Source of the DNA: Steroidobacteraceae bacterium | GTDB taxonomy: Bacteria; Pseudomonadota; Gammaproteobacteria; Steroidobacterales; Steroidobacteraceae | Length of the DNA: 52,293 bases | Assembly: GCA_025458865.1 (NCBI GenBank) | Contig: JALORP010000031.1 | Location: 1 to 52,293, forward strand | Direction of reading: 5' to 3' | In this document: positions 26,178 through 33,452 of the stretch, in pieces | Layout of the letters: each line of letters starts with the position of its first letter | How positions within the stretch are numbered: the stretch's first letter is position 1 | Notes under the pieces: model-generated | Database searches by the model: none | The model's input: only the letters and a program-made list of their open reading frames with translations | What the model was told of the DNA's origin: nothing | Made by a program: the position numbers and the translations under genes

Positions 26178-27199
26178 AGCCGCTGCGCATCCTGGTCATC
26201 GTCCACGAGACGCTGGTCCCGCCGGAAACGCTGGACGGCCTCACCGACCAGAAAGCGGACGAGTTCCGCACCGAGTTCGACGTGATCAATACGCTGCGGG
26301 AGCAGGGCCACGAGGTCCGCCCTCTCGGCATCGGCGACAGCCTGACGGAGCTGCGCGCCGCGATCGTGGACTGGCAGCCGCACGTGTGCTTCAACCTGCT
26401 CGAGGAGTTCGGTGGCGTCGTCACCTACGACCAGCACGTCGTGGCCTACCTCGAGCTCATGCGCCAGCCGTACACGGGCTGCAACCCGCGCGGCATGATG
26501 CTTTCGCGCGACAAGGTCCTGTCCAAGCAGCTCCTGACCTACCACCGCATCCCGACGCCCAAGTTCGGCGTGTTCCGGCGGGGCCGCAAGCCGCAGATCC
26601 CGCGCCGGCTGCGGTTCCCGCTGTTCGTGAAGTCGGCCACCGAGGATGCATCTCTCGGGATCTCGCAGGCCTCGGTGGTGGACGACCGCGAGCGGCTGCG
26701 CGAGCGCATCGAGTTCATCCACGAGCAGACGGCCTCCGACGCGCTGGTCGAGGAGTTCATCGACGGTCGCGAGCTGTACGTCGGCGTGCTCGGCAATGAG
26801 CGCGTGACGACCTTCCCGGCCTGGGAGATCTCCTTCGGTTCGCTCTCGACGAGCGCGATCGGCATCGCCACGCGCAAGGTGAAGTGGGACCGCGCCTATC
26901 AGGCAAAGCACGGCATCGTGACGGACCCGGCGCAGGACCTGCCGCCGGGCGTGGCGAGCCTCCTGGACCGGCTTGCGCGGCGCATCTATCGCGCCCTGCA
27001 TATGTCGGGCTATGCGCGGATGGACTTCCGGCTCTCGGCGGATGGATGGCCCTACGTCCTGGAGGCGAACGCGAACCCGAACCTCGAGGAGTTCGAGGAC
27101 TTCGGCCGCGCCGCGGCGCACGCGGGGCTTGCCTACGAGTCGCTGCTGGCGCGCATCGTGTCGCTCGGCATGCGCTATCGCGCGGAGTGGCGCGAGTAG
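26174..27199 (+). CDS. ATP-grasp ligase related to D-alanine--D-alanine ligase
   Basis: The start is the GTG at 26174, overlapping the previous stop (GTGA). The 341-residue protein has the Ddl-like layout: an N-terminal Rossmann part (VCFNLLEEFGGVVTYDQHVVAYLELMRQPYTGCNPRGMMLSRDKVLSKQLL, where Ddl also has NLLEG..G..P..LE), the ATP-grasp lid (FPLFVKSATEDASLGIS), VEEFIDGRELYVGVLGN and the magnesium-binding end YVLEANANPNLEEFEDF. It is probably a carboxylate-amine ligase. It lacks the neighbours of cell-wall operons and its acceptor is unknown. Coupling to the HEAGH peptidase suggests a small-molecule or peptide-modification pair. Confidence 0.82.
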   Translation: MKPLRILVIVHETLVPPETLDGLTDQKADEFRTEFDVINTLREQGHEVRPLGIGDSLTELRAAIVDWQPHVCFNLLEEFGGVVTYDQHVVAYLELMRQPYTGCNPRGMMLSRDKVLSKQLLTYHRIPTPKFGVFRRGRKPQIPRRLRFPLFVKSATEDASLGISQASVVDDRERLRERIEFIHEQTASDALVEEFIDGRELYVGVLGNERVTTFPAWEISFGSLSTSAIGIATRKVKWDRAYQAKHGIVTDPAQDLPPGVASLLDRLARRIYRALHMSGYARMDFRLSADGWPYVLEANANPNLEEFEDFGRAAAHAGLAYESLLARIVSLGMRYRAEWRE

Positions 27200-27286
27200 G
27201 GAGCTGCGCTTTGATCGCGGGCGGGAGCCGGAATTGGAACCGGAACCGGAACCGGATCCGCCTGCGCGCGAGGCAAGAGCCTTCTC
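27200..27286. repeat. Hexamer-repeat spacer with a fragment of the dispersed intergenic repeat
   Basis: Between two convergent genes, 27217-27237 matches the flank of repeat cluster B (reverse strand of about 42647-42667) with one mismatch. It is followed by repeated GGAACC hexamers and by GGATCC. A similar short hexamer run (CCGTTC) flanks repeat cluster A at 5178-5190. This may be a decayed copy of the family. Confidence 0.5.
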
Positions 27287-28462
27287 TCAGCGGCGCGGGC
27301 TCAGCAGCGCGAACACCGTCGTGTAGCCGTGCAGGAAGGTCGCGCCCTGCACCGGGCCGATCTCGCCGGCGCAGAAGAAGCCGCCCACGGGCAACGGCCC
27401 GCAGGCCCGCGCCAGCTGCGCAGAGTCGTGCCCGGCGTGGCCGTAGAGGCCGTGGCCGCGACCGACGCAGGAGAACATCAGCGCCGCCGAGGGCGCCGCC
27501 GTCGCCCGGGCCGCGAGCCGTCGCGCGAGATCCTCGGCCGCGGCCTGCCCGTCGCGCAGGTGGAACTGGACCACGCCGTTCGGGGGGACGCGCGCGCCGA
27601 TGTAGAGCTCGCCGCTGTCGGCGTCGAGCCCGAGCACGTTGCGTACGAGGAAGTCGCCGGGCTGGACCACCTGCCGCGGTCCCGGCAGCGCGAGGCCGAT
27701 GAACAGCTCCCGAGCGTTGAACAGCTCGCGATCGCGCGCATCCAGCGCGGCGAACAGGTCGCCGAGGACCTCGCGTGGGCGGCGGCCGTCCAGCGTCCGG
27801 ATGCGCTGGTCGGCGCAGTCGGTCACGAACAGCGGCTCTCCCACCGGCCTGCAGCCCTGCGACACGACGGCCTCGATCGCGAGGTTGCCGGTGCAGGCGA
27901 GCAGAAGGGCGCCGGCCCGGTGCGCATCCCCGCCGGCGAGCAGGCGCACCTGCCCTGGCTGTTCGGCGCCGCTCGCGAGCCCGCCGACGACGGTCGCTCC
28001 CGGAAAGGCCCGGTCGAGGCCGCGCACGCAGTGCTCGGCGTCGAAAGTGAAGGGATCGCCGAGCAGCACGAAGGATGGCTGCTGCTCGGGGAGGGCGCCG
28101 GCAAGGTCCCACCACGCCTGCCGGGGTCCGGCCACTGGCGGCAGCTGGTCCTGCTCGAGGTGGGTGAGCGTGAACTCCGCGTCGCCCGCGACCCCCGCCA
28201 GCAGGGCGATCGCCGGGCCTTCCTCCGCCTCGCGACTCCCGCCTGCCACGCCGCTCGCAGTCGCGCCGAGGAGCAGCGCGTCACCGAGCCACGGCTGAAG
28301 GGCGGACGGCAGCCGCGCTGCGTCTTCCGGCGAGTGGTCCGCGGCGAACGCGAAGACGACGTCGGGCTCGACCTGCCCGAGCTCGCGGCCGAGCGCCTCG
28401 GCCAGTTCCTCGGCGGCGCGGTCGAGCGACGACGCGGTCGAGACGGCGCTCGCCCACTTCAT
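27287..28462 (-). CDS. FIST domain protein (FIST_N plus FIST_C)
   Basis: The start is the ATG at 28460-28462, which overlaps the stop of the GDPD gene (ATGA). The 391-residue protein carries the FIST N domain (GDALLLGATASGVAGG, AFPGATVVGGLASGAE) and the FIST C domain (CRPVGEPLFVTDC, then NGVVQFHLRDGQAAAEDL and SALMFSCVGRGHGLYGHAGHDSAQLARACGPLPVGGFFCAGEIGPV). FIST proteins are proposed intracellular sensors of small ligands such as amino acids, often linked to signalling domains. This one is free-standing. The final FFCAGEIGPV..TFLHGYTTVFAL is the hallmark of the family's C-terminus. It is probably co-translated with the upstream phosphodiesterase gene. Confidence 0.9.
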   Translation of the reverse strand: MKWASAVSTASSLDRAAEELAEALGRELGQVEPDVVFAFAADHSPEDAARLPSALQPWLGDALLLGATASGVAGGSREAEEGPAIALLAGVAGDAEFTLTHLEQDQLPPVAGPRQAWWDLAGALPEQQPSFVLLGDPFTFDAEHCVRGLDRAFPGATVVGGLASGAEQPGQVRLLAGGDAHRAGALLLACTGNLAIEAVVSQGCRPVGEPLFVTDCADQRIRTLDGRRPREVLGDLFAALDARDRELFNARELFIGLALPGPRQVVQPGDFLVRNVLGLDADSGELYIGARVPPNGVVQFHLRDGQAAAEDLARRLAARATAAPSAALMFSCVGRGHGLYGHAGHDSAQLARACGPLPVGGFFCAGEIGPVQGATFLHGYTTVFALLSPRR

Positions 28463-29493
28463 GGCGGTGCGGCGGCGGGCCTGCGGTCGAGCCAGGCGCG
28501 GGTGACGTCCGGCTGGTCGGTGAAGAGCCCGTCGGCGCGCTCGACCGCGAACAGCCAGTGATTGAGCTGCCCGGCCGTCAGTCCCCAGCCAGCCAGCTGC
28601 TCGACGCGAAACGTGTACGGGTGCACCCTCAGCCCGCGGCGATGCGCGCGCTCTACGAGGCCCGTGGACTGTGGCGGCGCGCCGGGCGCCAGCGTCGCGA
28701 GATGAGACAGGTGCGGGCCGATGCCGTCGGCATAGGCGGCCACGCGATCGAGGCCCTCGTCCGTCCGCATCGCCGCGAAAGCCACGCCCTCGACTTCGCC
28801 GGCATCGCCGATGAGCTGTACGAGCCGGAGTTCCGATTTCAACTCGAAGCGGATGCGCTCGAGTTCGCGCGGGTCGAAGCACTGCAGGTAGATGTCGTCG
28901 CCCCGGCGCGAGTAGCCGGCGGCTGCGAGGACTTCGAGCACGGCGAGCGTGATGTCCTTGCCCTCGGCGTGGTGCCAGGCCGGCTCCTTGATCTCCGGGT
29001 AGACGCCCGCGTGCCGGCCGGTGCTGCGGTTGAGGCCGGCGATGAAGGCGAGTTCCTCGGCCAGCGTGTGGATCCGAAAACCCACGCCAGCTGCGTCGAA
29101 GCGTCCCGGCCAGCGCAACGCCGCGCCGCCCGGCGCGCGCCGCTCGTGCTGGCGCAGCCGGCGGATCTCCTCCAGGGTGAAGTCGATCGCGTACCAGCGG
29201 CCGTCGGCCCTTGCGCGGCCGGGGTAGACGGTCGCGACGTCGGTGAGCTCCTCGAGCCAGAGGTCGTGCAGGACGATCGGCACGCCGTCGCGCGTCAGGA
29301 CGACGTCCTGCTCGAGGTAGTCGGCGCCGAGGCCGTGCGCGAGCGCCTTGGCCTCCAGCGTGTGCTCCGGCAGGTAACCCGACGCGCCGCGGTGCGCGAT
29401 GACCACCGGTTCGTCAGCCACGGCGGGCCACGCGGCCAGTAGGAGCGAAGCGGCGAGGGCGGTGGTCGGCAGGCATGAAGCCTCGTGGGGCAT
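28459..29493 (-). CDS. glpQ: Periplasmic glycerophosphodiester phosphodiesterase
   Basis: I start at the ATG 29491-29493, which gives a clean signal peptide (MPHEASCLPTTALAASLLLAAWPAVADE) with a CGAGG ribosome site; an earlier ATG at 29544 adds 17 unlikely residues. The 344-residue protein has the GDPD TIM-barrel motifs: VIAHRGASGYLPEHTLEAKALAHGLGADYLEQDVVLTRDGVPIVLHD (catalytic His-Arg and the Glu-x-Asp metal ligands), and GVYPEIKEPAWHH. The long insertion around the third strand is typical of the GlpQ rather than the UgpQ type. It releases glycerol 3-phosphate from phospholipid head-group diesters. The stop overlaps the FIST start. Confidence 0.92.
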   Translation of the reverse strand: MPHEASCLPTTALAASLLLAAWPAVADEPVVIAHRGASGYLPEHTLEAKALAHGLGADYLEQDVVLTRDGVPIVLHDLWLEELTDVATVYPGRARADGRWYAIDFTLEEIRRLRQHERRAPGGAALRWPGRFDAAGVGFRIHTLAEELAFIAGLNRSTGRHAGVYPEIKEPAWHHAEGKDITLAVLEVLAAAGYSRRGDDIYLQCFDPRELERIRFELKSELRLVQLIGDAGEVEGVAFAAMRTDEGLDRVAAYADGIGPHLSHLATLAPGAPPQSTGLVERAHRRGLRVHPYTFRVEQLAGWGLTAGQLNHWLFAVERADGLFTDQPDVTRAWLDRRPAAAPP

Positions 29494-29570
29494 GGAAACC
29501 TCGCGGGTGTCTCGGCGGGAACCGCGAGCGTACGGGGGTATCATGACGCTTTCGCGAGGGCCCTGTCAGC

Positions 29571-30257
29571 ATGCTGGGTGTGCGCGCCGTTTGCCTCGAC
29601 CTCGACGACACGCTGTGGCCCGTGGCGCCGGCCATCTCGCGCGCCGAGGCGGCGATGATGGACTGGCTCTCACGCCACTGCCCGCGCGTGCTCGAGCGCC
29701 ACGATGCGGACAGCATCCGGCGGCTGCGCGCCGAGGTCGCCGCCGAGAACCCCGGCCGGGTGCACGACCTGACCTTCCTGCGCCGCGCCGCCCTCGAGCG
29801 GGCGATCGCCGGGTCGGGCTACGCCGCCGCCCTGGCCGACGAGGCTTTCGCCGCATTCTTCGAGGCGCGCAATCGCGTCGAGCTGTTCGGCGACGTGCTG
29901 CCCGCGCTCGAGAAGCTGGCGTCGCGCTATCGCCTGCTCGCGCTGTCGAATGGCAACGCCGACCTCGCGGTCATCGGCATCGCGCAGCGCTTCGAGCTCG
30001 CCGTGTCGGCGCGCGACGCCGGCGCGGCCAAGCCCCATCCGGGAATCTTCGAGCTGATGCTGCGGCGCGCCTCGCTCGCGCCGGGGGAAGTCGTCTACGT
30101 CGGCGATGATCCGCTGGCCGACATCGAGGGCGCGCGGCGCGCCGGCCTGCATGCCGTATGGGTGGACCGGCTCGGCCGCGAATGGCCCGCGACGCTCGCG
30201 CCGCCTTCGCATCGCGTGCGCGACCTCGCGGAACTCGCGGCATTGCTCTGCAGCTGA
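29571..30257 (+). CDS. HAD-superfamily hydrolase (subfamily IA, YigB-like)
   Basis: The 228-residue protein has all HAD motifs: CLDLDDTLW (motif I, nucleophile Asp), ALSNGNADL (motif II), a Lys in AAKPHPGIFE (motif III) and VYVGDDPLADIEGARRAGLHAVWVDR (motif IV). The helical cap between residues 20 and 95 places it in subfamily IA. Relatives include YigB, which can dephosphorylate FMN and other small phosphates. The substrate here is not predictable. A TATCAT box at 29539-29544 may be its -10. A 13-bp hairpin follows the stop by five bases. Confidence 0.88.
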   Translation: MLGVRAVCLDLDDTLWPVAPAISRAEAAMMDWLSRHCPRVLERHDADSIRRLRAEVAAENPGRVHDLTFLRRAALERAIAGSGYAAALADEAFAAFFEARNRVELFGDVLPALEKLASRYRLLALSNGNADLAVIGIAQRFELAVSARDAGAAKPHPGIFELMLRRASLAPGEVVYVGDDPLADIEGARRAGLHAVWVDRLGREWPATLAPPSHRVRDLAELAALLCS

Positions 30258-30262
30258 TGCGG

Positions 30263-30295
30263 CGATCAGCAGCCGCCGGCGCCGGCTGCTGATCG
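30263..30295 (+). terminator. Strong hairpin after the HAD gene, without T-run
   Basis: CGATCAGCAGCCG (30263-30275) and CGGCTGCTGATCG (30283-30295) are perfect 13-bp arms around a seven-base loop. No T-run follows on the plus strand (TGGCGCGC) and no T-run is seen on the other strand, so it is a 3'-end stabiliser or a weak terminator. Confidence 0.55.
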
Positions 30296-30391
30296 TGGCG
30301 CGCATCACGCTGCGTGTCTTTCGCACTTTGCATTCCCGCGGGCCTCGTGCTAATTCCACCACTGGAGGGGGAGCGGTACGCGGAGGCCGGT

Positions 30392-31018
30392 ATGCACGAG
30401 GAACGCGCAGAGCAGGTCGTCGAGGTTCCCAGCCTGGCGGAGTTCTTCCGCACCGCGGTGCGCGAAGCCATCACGCGCCAGCAGATCCAGATCGACGATC
30501 ACACCGAGCACTACGTGGTCGGCGTGCTGACGCTGTTCTCGCGCTCCGAAGCGCTGTACGAGCAGGGTCCCGAGGGCCAGCGGCTCAAGCCGCTGGCGCT
30601 GATGCTGGCCGACGCCGCGGCGGCGGCGAGCGGCCCCGAGCGCCTGCACCTGACGCAGCGGCTCGGCGACGTGTCGCTCTTCACCGCGGGGTTCTTCGCA
30701 CGTGGCTTCGCGCGCCGGCTGGTTGACGTGGACTACCACATCGCCATGGGCGGGCGCGCCTACGGCTCGCTTGCCGACATGCTTCGCGGCACCGCCCGCG
30801 GACGCGCGCTCTCGGGCGTGTTCCGGGAGCTCGCGGCGAAGTTCCAGCGGCTCGTCGACGCGCTGAACGATATCGCCGACTCGGCGCACGTGCACACCGA
30901 CCAGGACGTCATGCGCCTGTACGAGACCTGGCTCAGGACCGGCAGCCCGCGGGCGCGGGAGCTGCTCCTGCGGCTCGGGGTGCAGCCGGTCGCGGCCGGC
31001 ACGCGTTCGGACCACTAG
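30392..31018 (+). CDS. Conserved-looking hypothetical protein, 208 residues
   Basis: I do not recognise a named family. The ATG at 30392 has GCGGAGG upstream, while an earlier in-frame start at 30314 would read through the ribosome site. The protein is soluble and mostly helical: EFFRTAVREAITRQQIQIDDHTEHYVVGVLTLFSRSEALYEQ, RLGDVSLFTAGFFARGFARRLVDVDYHIAMGGRAYGSLADML, FRELAAKFQRLVDALNDIADSAHVHTDQDVMRLYETWL. The regular spacing of His, Asp and Glu residues hints at a metal- or cofactor-binding helical bundle, which is speculation. The next gene starts 19 bp downstream on the same strand and is likewise unnamed, so they form a probable operon. Confidence 0.75.
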   Translation: MHEERAEQVVEVPSLAEFFRTAVREAITRQQIQIDDHTEHYVVGVLTLFSRSEALYEQGPEGQRLKPLALMLADAAAAASGPERLHLTQRLGDVSLFTAGFFARGFARRLVDVDYHIAMGGRAYGSLADMLRGTARGRALSGVFRELAAKFQRLVDALNDIADSAHVHTDQDVMRLYETWLRTGSPRARELLLRLGVQPVAAGTRSDH

Positions 31019-31037
31019 CCCGCCGGCGAGCCCGATC

Positions 31038-31679
31038 GTGGTCCTGTCCCGGCTGCAGGCGCTGCTCGGACGCATCTACGACGTCGAGCCGCCGCTCGAT
31101 CCCGCGACCTTCCTGGTCACGGACCCCTCGGTGGTTCGTGACTGGCACGGCGAGGGCGCGACCGACGAGGCGTTGTTCATGCGCGAGCACGAGGGCGATC
31201 TCGAAGTCTCGCTGTACGTGGATGGCGCGGTGCTTTCGCGGCTCGAGGACCACGACCCATTCGAGCAGGTGACCGACGCCAACCTGCAGGACTGCTGCAC
31301 CGCGCTCGAGGGCGTCAGCCACCTGCTGTACGTTGCGTGGTCGGCGATGCGCGGGCGCCGCGTGTCCCTGCTCGAGCTCGAGACGCAGGCGGAGGTGGAC
31401 AAGTTCGTCGCGCTGCTGGTGCTCGGGGGCGACCGCGGCCGGGAGAGCCCCGCGCGGCTGCACGCGAGGCTGTTCGAGCAGGTGCGTTATGCCGACGGCC
31501 TCGACCACGAGCGCCTCTTGCGCTACGCCGACGCGAACCGGCTCGCCGCGCGCTACTGCCAGCGGCTGGCACGGCGGTGGCTCGGCGGCGGCGCCGCCGG
31601 GCATACGGGGTTGTTCAGGGAGTTGCGCGCCTTCTACCGGCTGGGGCACGGCGCCAAGCTGGCCTGCGCGGCGGCCTGA
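31038..31679 (+). CDS. Hypothetical protein, 213 residues, partner of the preceding gene
   Basis: The likely start is the GTG at 31038. No named family is recognised. The N-terminal half is alpha/beta (LDPATFLVTDPSVVRD, EALFMREHEGDLEVSLYVDGAVLSRLEDHDPFEQVTDANLQDCCTALEGVSHLLYVAWSA). The C-terminal half is helical and rich in Arg and Leu (LLELETQAEVDKFVALLVLG, ESPARLHARLFEQVRYADGLDHERLLRYADANRLAARYCQRL). The sequence has normal composition and an even reading frame, so it is a real gene. Its 3' end is four bases from that of the convergent gene at 31684. It probably works with the product of the preceding gene. Confidence 0.72.
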   Translation: MVLSRLQALLGRIYDVEPPLDPATFLVTDPSVVRDWHGEGATDEALFMREHEGDLEVSLYVDGAVLSRLEDHDPFEQVTDANLQDCCTALEGVSHLLYVAWSAMRGRRVSLLELETQAEVDKFVALLVLGGDRGRESPARLHARLFEQVRYADGLDHERLLRYADANRLAARYCQRLARRWLGGGAAGHTGLFRELRAFYRLGHGAKLACAAA

Positions 31680-31683
31680 CGCG

Positions 31684-32064
31684 TCACTTCTCGCCGGGCT
31701 GCGCCCGCTTCTTCGCCTTGATCCATTCGGAGAGCGCGCGAAGGTCCTTCTTCTTCCGGCGTTCCTTCTTCTCGAGCAGGCCGCTTTCGTAGGGATCGTA
31801 GCCCTTCTTCAGGCCTGCGGGATTGCGTGCCACCGCCCGGCCCGGGCCCGCAGACGGGGTCTCCTCGACTTCCAGCTGATCGTCGTCGAGCAGCCTCGAG
31901 AGCACCTCGCGGCTGCCGAGGTTGCGGTGCGGGGTGTGCACGGGATTGCCGTGCAGATCGAGCTCGCGGCGAGCCGGGCCAGGACCGGTGTCGACCGTCA
32001 ATTCATCGAGGTCGCCGCTTTCCATCGCGACGTCCACGCCTCTGAATTTGCCCTTGTCGCCCAT
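31684..32064 (-). CDS. Small basic hypothetical protein, 126 residues
   Basis: This gene starts at an ATG (32062-32064). The protein has no membrane segment and looks largely disordered. An acidic central part (LLDDDQLEVEETPS) is followed by KKGYDPYESGLLEKKERRKKKDLRALSEWIKAKK, a strongly basic helix that could bind nucleic acid. I do not know a family name. It converges with the 31038 gene, and the Nudix gene lies 78 bp upstream on the same strand. Confidence 0.65.
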   Translation of the reverse strand: MGDKGKFRGVDVAMESGDLDELTVDTGPGPARRELDLHGNPVHTPHRNLGSREVLSRLLDDDQLEVEETPSAGPGRAVARNPAGLKKGYDPYESGLLEKKERRKKKDLRALSEWIKAKKRAQPGEK

Positions 32065-32142
32065 CGCCGCCCGTATGAGGCCCGCTGGTCTCCTCGATCG
32101 CCGAACACTACAAGGCGGGGATCCGGCGAACCGTGAACTGCG

Positions 32143-32661
32143 TCACACTGCGCCGGCGGCCGCAGCGGCGGCCCGCAGCAGGCCGATCACCGTCTTGCCG
32201 TCCGTGATGTCCCCCGACAGCGCGCGCGCGACTGCCTCCTCGAGCGGAACCCAATGCGCCTCGAACACCTCGCCATGCTCGCGCGCGGCCACGGCCGGCA
32301 CGAGCCCGCGCGCGAGGTAGAGGTGCACGACTTCCGTGAACACGCCTGGCGAACTGACGACCGTGCCGAGGCTTCGCCATTCGGCGGCGGCGACCCCCGC
32401 CTCCTCGGCCAGTTCGCGCCGCGCCGTCTCGCCCGGCGGCTCGCCCGCGTCCAGCTTGCCGGCCGGCAGTTCCCAGAGCCAGCCGCCGGCCGCGTGCCGG
32501 TACTGCCGCAGCAGGCAGACCCGGCCCGTGTCATCGAGCGCGACGATGGCGGCGCCCCCCGGGTGACGGACGATCTCGAGCTCGATCTCCTCGCCGTTCG
32601 GGAGCGTGACCTGCTCGAGGGTCAGCGAGATCACCTTGCCGGAGTAGGGCCTCTGGATCAT
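32143..32661 (-). CDS. Nudix hydrolase, ADP-ribose pyrophosphatase-like
   Basis: The 172-residue protein has a complete Nudix box, GKLDAGEPPGETARRELAEEAGV (about 68-90), with the REXXEE metal ligands. The flanking pattern LRQYRHAAGGWLWELPAGKL and TEVVHLYLARGL with a Pro-Gly pair after the box (VVSSPGVFTE) is that of the NudF/ADP-ribose pyrophosphatase group. It would cleave ADP-ribose to AMP and ribose 5-phosphate. In the same window a putative ADP-ribosylglycohydrolase fusion would release ADP-ribose, but the genes are 7 kb apart. It is divergent from nothing close; the AhpD-like gene lies 97 bp upstream on the same strand. Confidence 0.9.
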   Translation of the reverse strand: MIQRPYSGKVISLTLEQVTLPNGEEIELEIVRHPGGAAIVALDDTGRVCLLRQYRHAAGGWLWELPAGKLDAGEPPGETARRELAEEAGVAAAEWRSLGTVVSSPGVFTEVVHLYLARGLVPAVAAREHGEVFEAHWVPLEEAVARALSGDITDGKTVIGLLRAAAAAAGAV

Positions 32662-32758
32662 GGAGGCGAGGGCGGCTGCCGGGGCAACGATGATGGCGGC
32701 CGGGCGCCGCAGCGGGCGGCCGCGGGCGGTCCTTCCGTCGCACCCGGCCTGCTGCTGC

Positions 32759-33352
32759 TCAACGCGCCTGACCGTGATAGAGCCGGTTCGGCATCATGTC
32801 GGTGGCCGTCGCGAGCCGGTTCGTGAAGTTGAAGAACGCGGCGGTCTCGGCGATGTCCCAGATCGCTTCCTCGGAGAAGCCCGCGTCCCGGAGGGACTGC
32901 CGGTCGGCCTCGCCGACATCGCGCTGCGCGACCGTCAGCTTGTGCGCGAAGTCGAGCATGGCGCGGTGGCGCGGGGGGAGGTCGGCAGCCCGGTAGTTCA
33001 GCGCCAGCAGTTCGCCGAGCACGGGGTCACCGGAGAGCTCGCGGACGGCGGCGCCGTGCGCCACGAGGCAGTAATAGCAGTGGTTCGCGCAGGAGACGAC
33101 GACGGCGATCATCTCCCGCTCGAGCTTCGTCAGCGGCGACTCGCCGAACATGAGCTCGTTGTAGAAGTTCACCATGTTGCGCAGCTTCGGGCCGTGGGCG
33201 CTGTAGGCGAGCAGCACGTTCGGCACGTGCTGGATCTTCTCCTCGCACACGGCGAAGTACTTCTGCATGTCGGGATCGAGTCGCCGGCGCGGCGGGGTGC
33301 GGACCCTGAGCGCGGTGACGTGGTCGGGCTGTGCGGACTTCTTCCTCGGCAT
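32759..33352 (-). CDS. AhpD-like / carboxymuconolactone decarboxylase family (peroxidase-related) protein
   Basis: The 197-residue protein carries the AhpD catalytic pattern CANHCYYCLVAHG, with a CxxC pair at about Cys92 and Cys95 and a His four residues later (His99). LTKLEREMIAVVVS precedes it and MLDFAHKLTVAQRDVGEADRQSLRDAGFSEEAIWDIAETAAFFNFTNRLATATDM follows, as in the uncharacterised peroxidase-related enzyme group. Such proteins reduce peroxides with the CxxC thiols. A GGAGAAG ribosome site precedes the ATG at 33350-33352. The N-terminus (MPRKKSAQPDHVTALRVRTPPRRR) is a basic extension. It is divergent from the helicase gene. Confidence 0.88.
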   Translation of the reverse strand: MPRKKSAQPDHVTALRVRTPPRRRLDPDMQKYFAVCEEKIQHVPNVLLAYSAHGPKLRNMVNFYNELMFGESPLTKLEREMIAVVVSCANHCYYCLVAHGAAVRELSGDPVLGELLALNYRAADLPPRHRAMLDFAHKLTVAQRDVGEADRQSLRDAGFSEEAIWDIAETAAFFNFTNRLATATDMMPNRLYHGQAR

Positions 33353-33440
33353 GGCTTCTCCCGGTCGGCAGGCCCCTTGCGGCGCTCACAGTGGCCGAAG
33401 CCGCACGCGGACGAAACTGGATGGATATACAGGCAGGCGC

Positions 33441-33446
33441 TAGACT
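33441..33446 (+). promoter_or_regulatory. -10 box of the helicase gene, leaderless arrangement
   Basis: TAGACT is followed by GGCGCC and then the ATG at 33453. There is no ribosome site. Confidence 0.55.
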
Positions 33447-33452
33447 GGCGCC

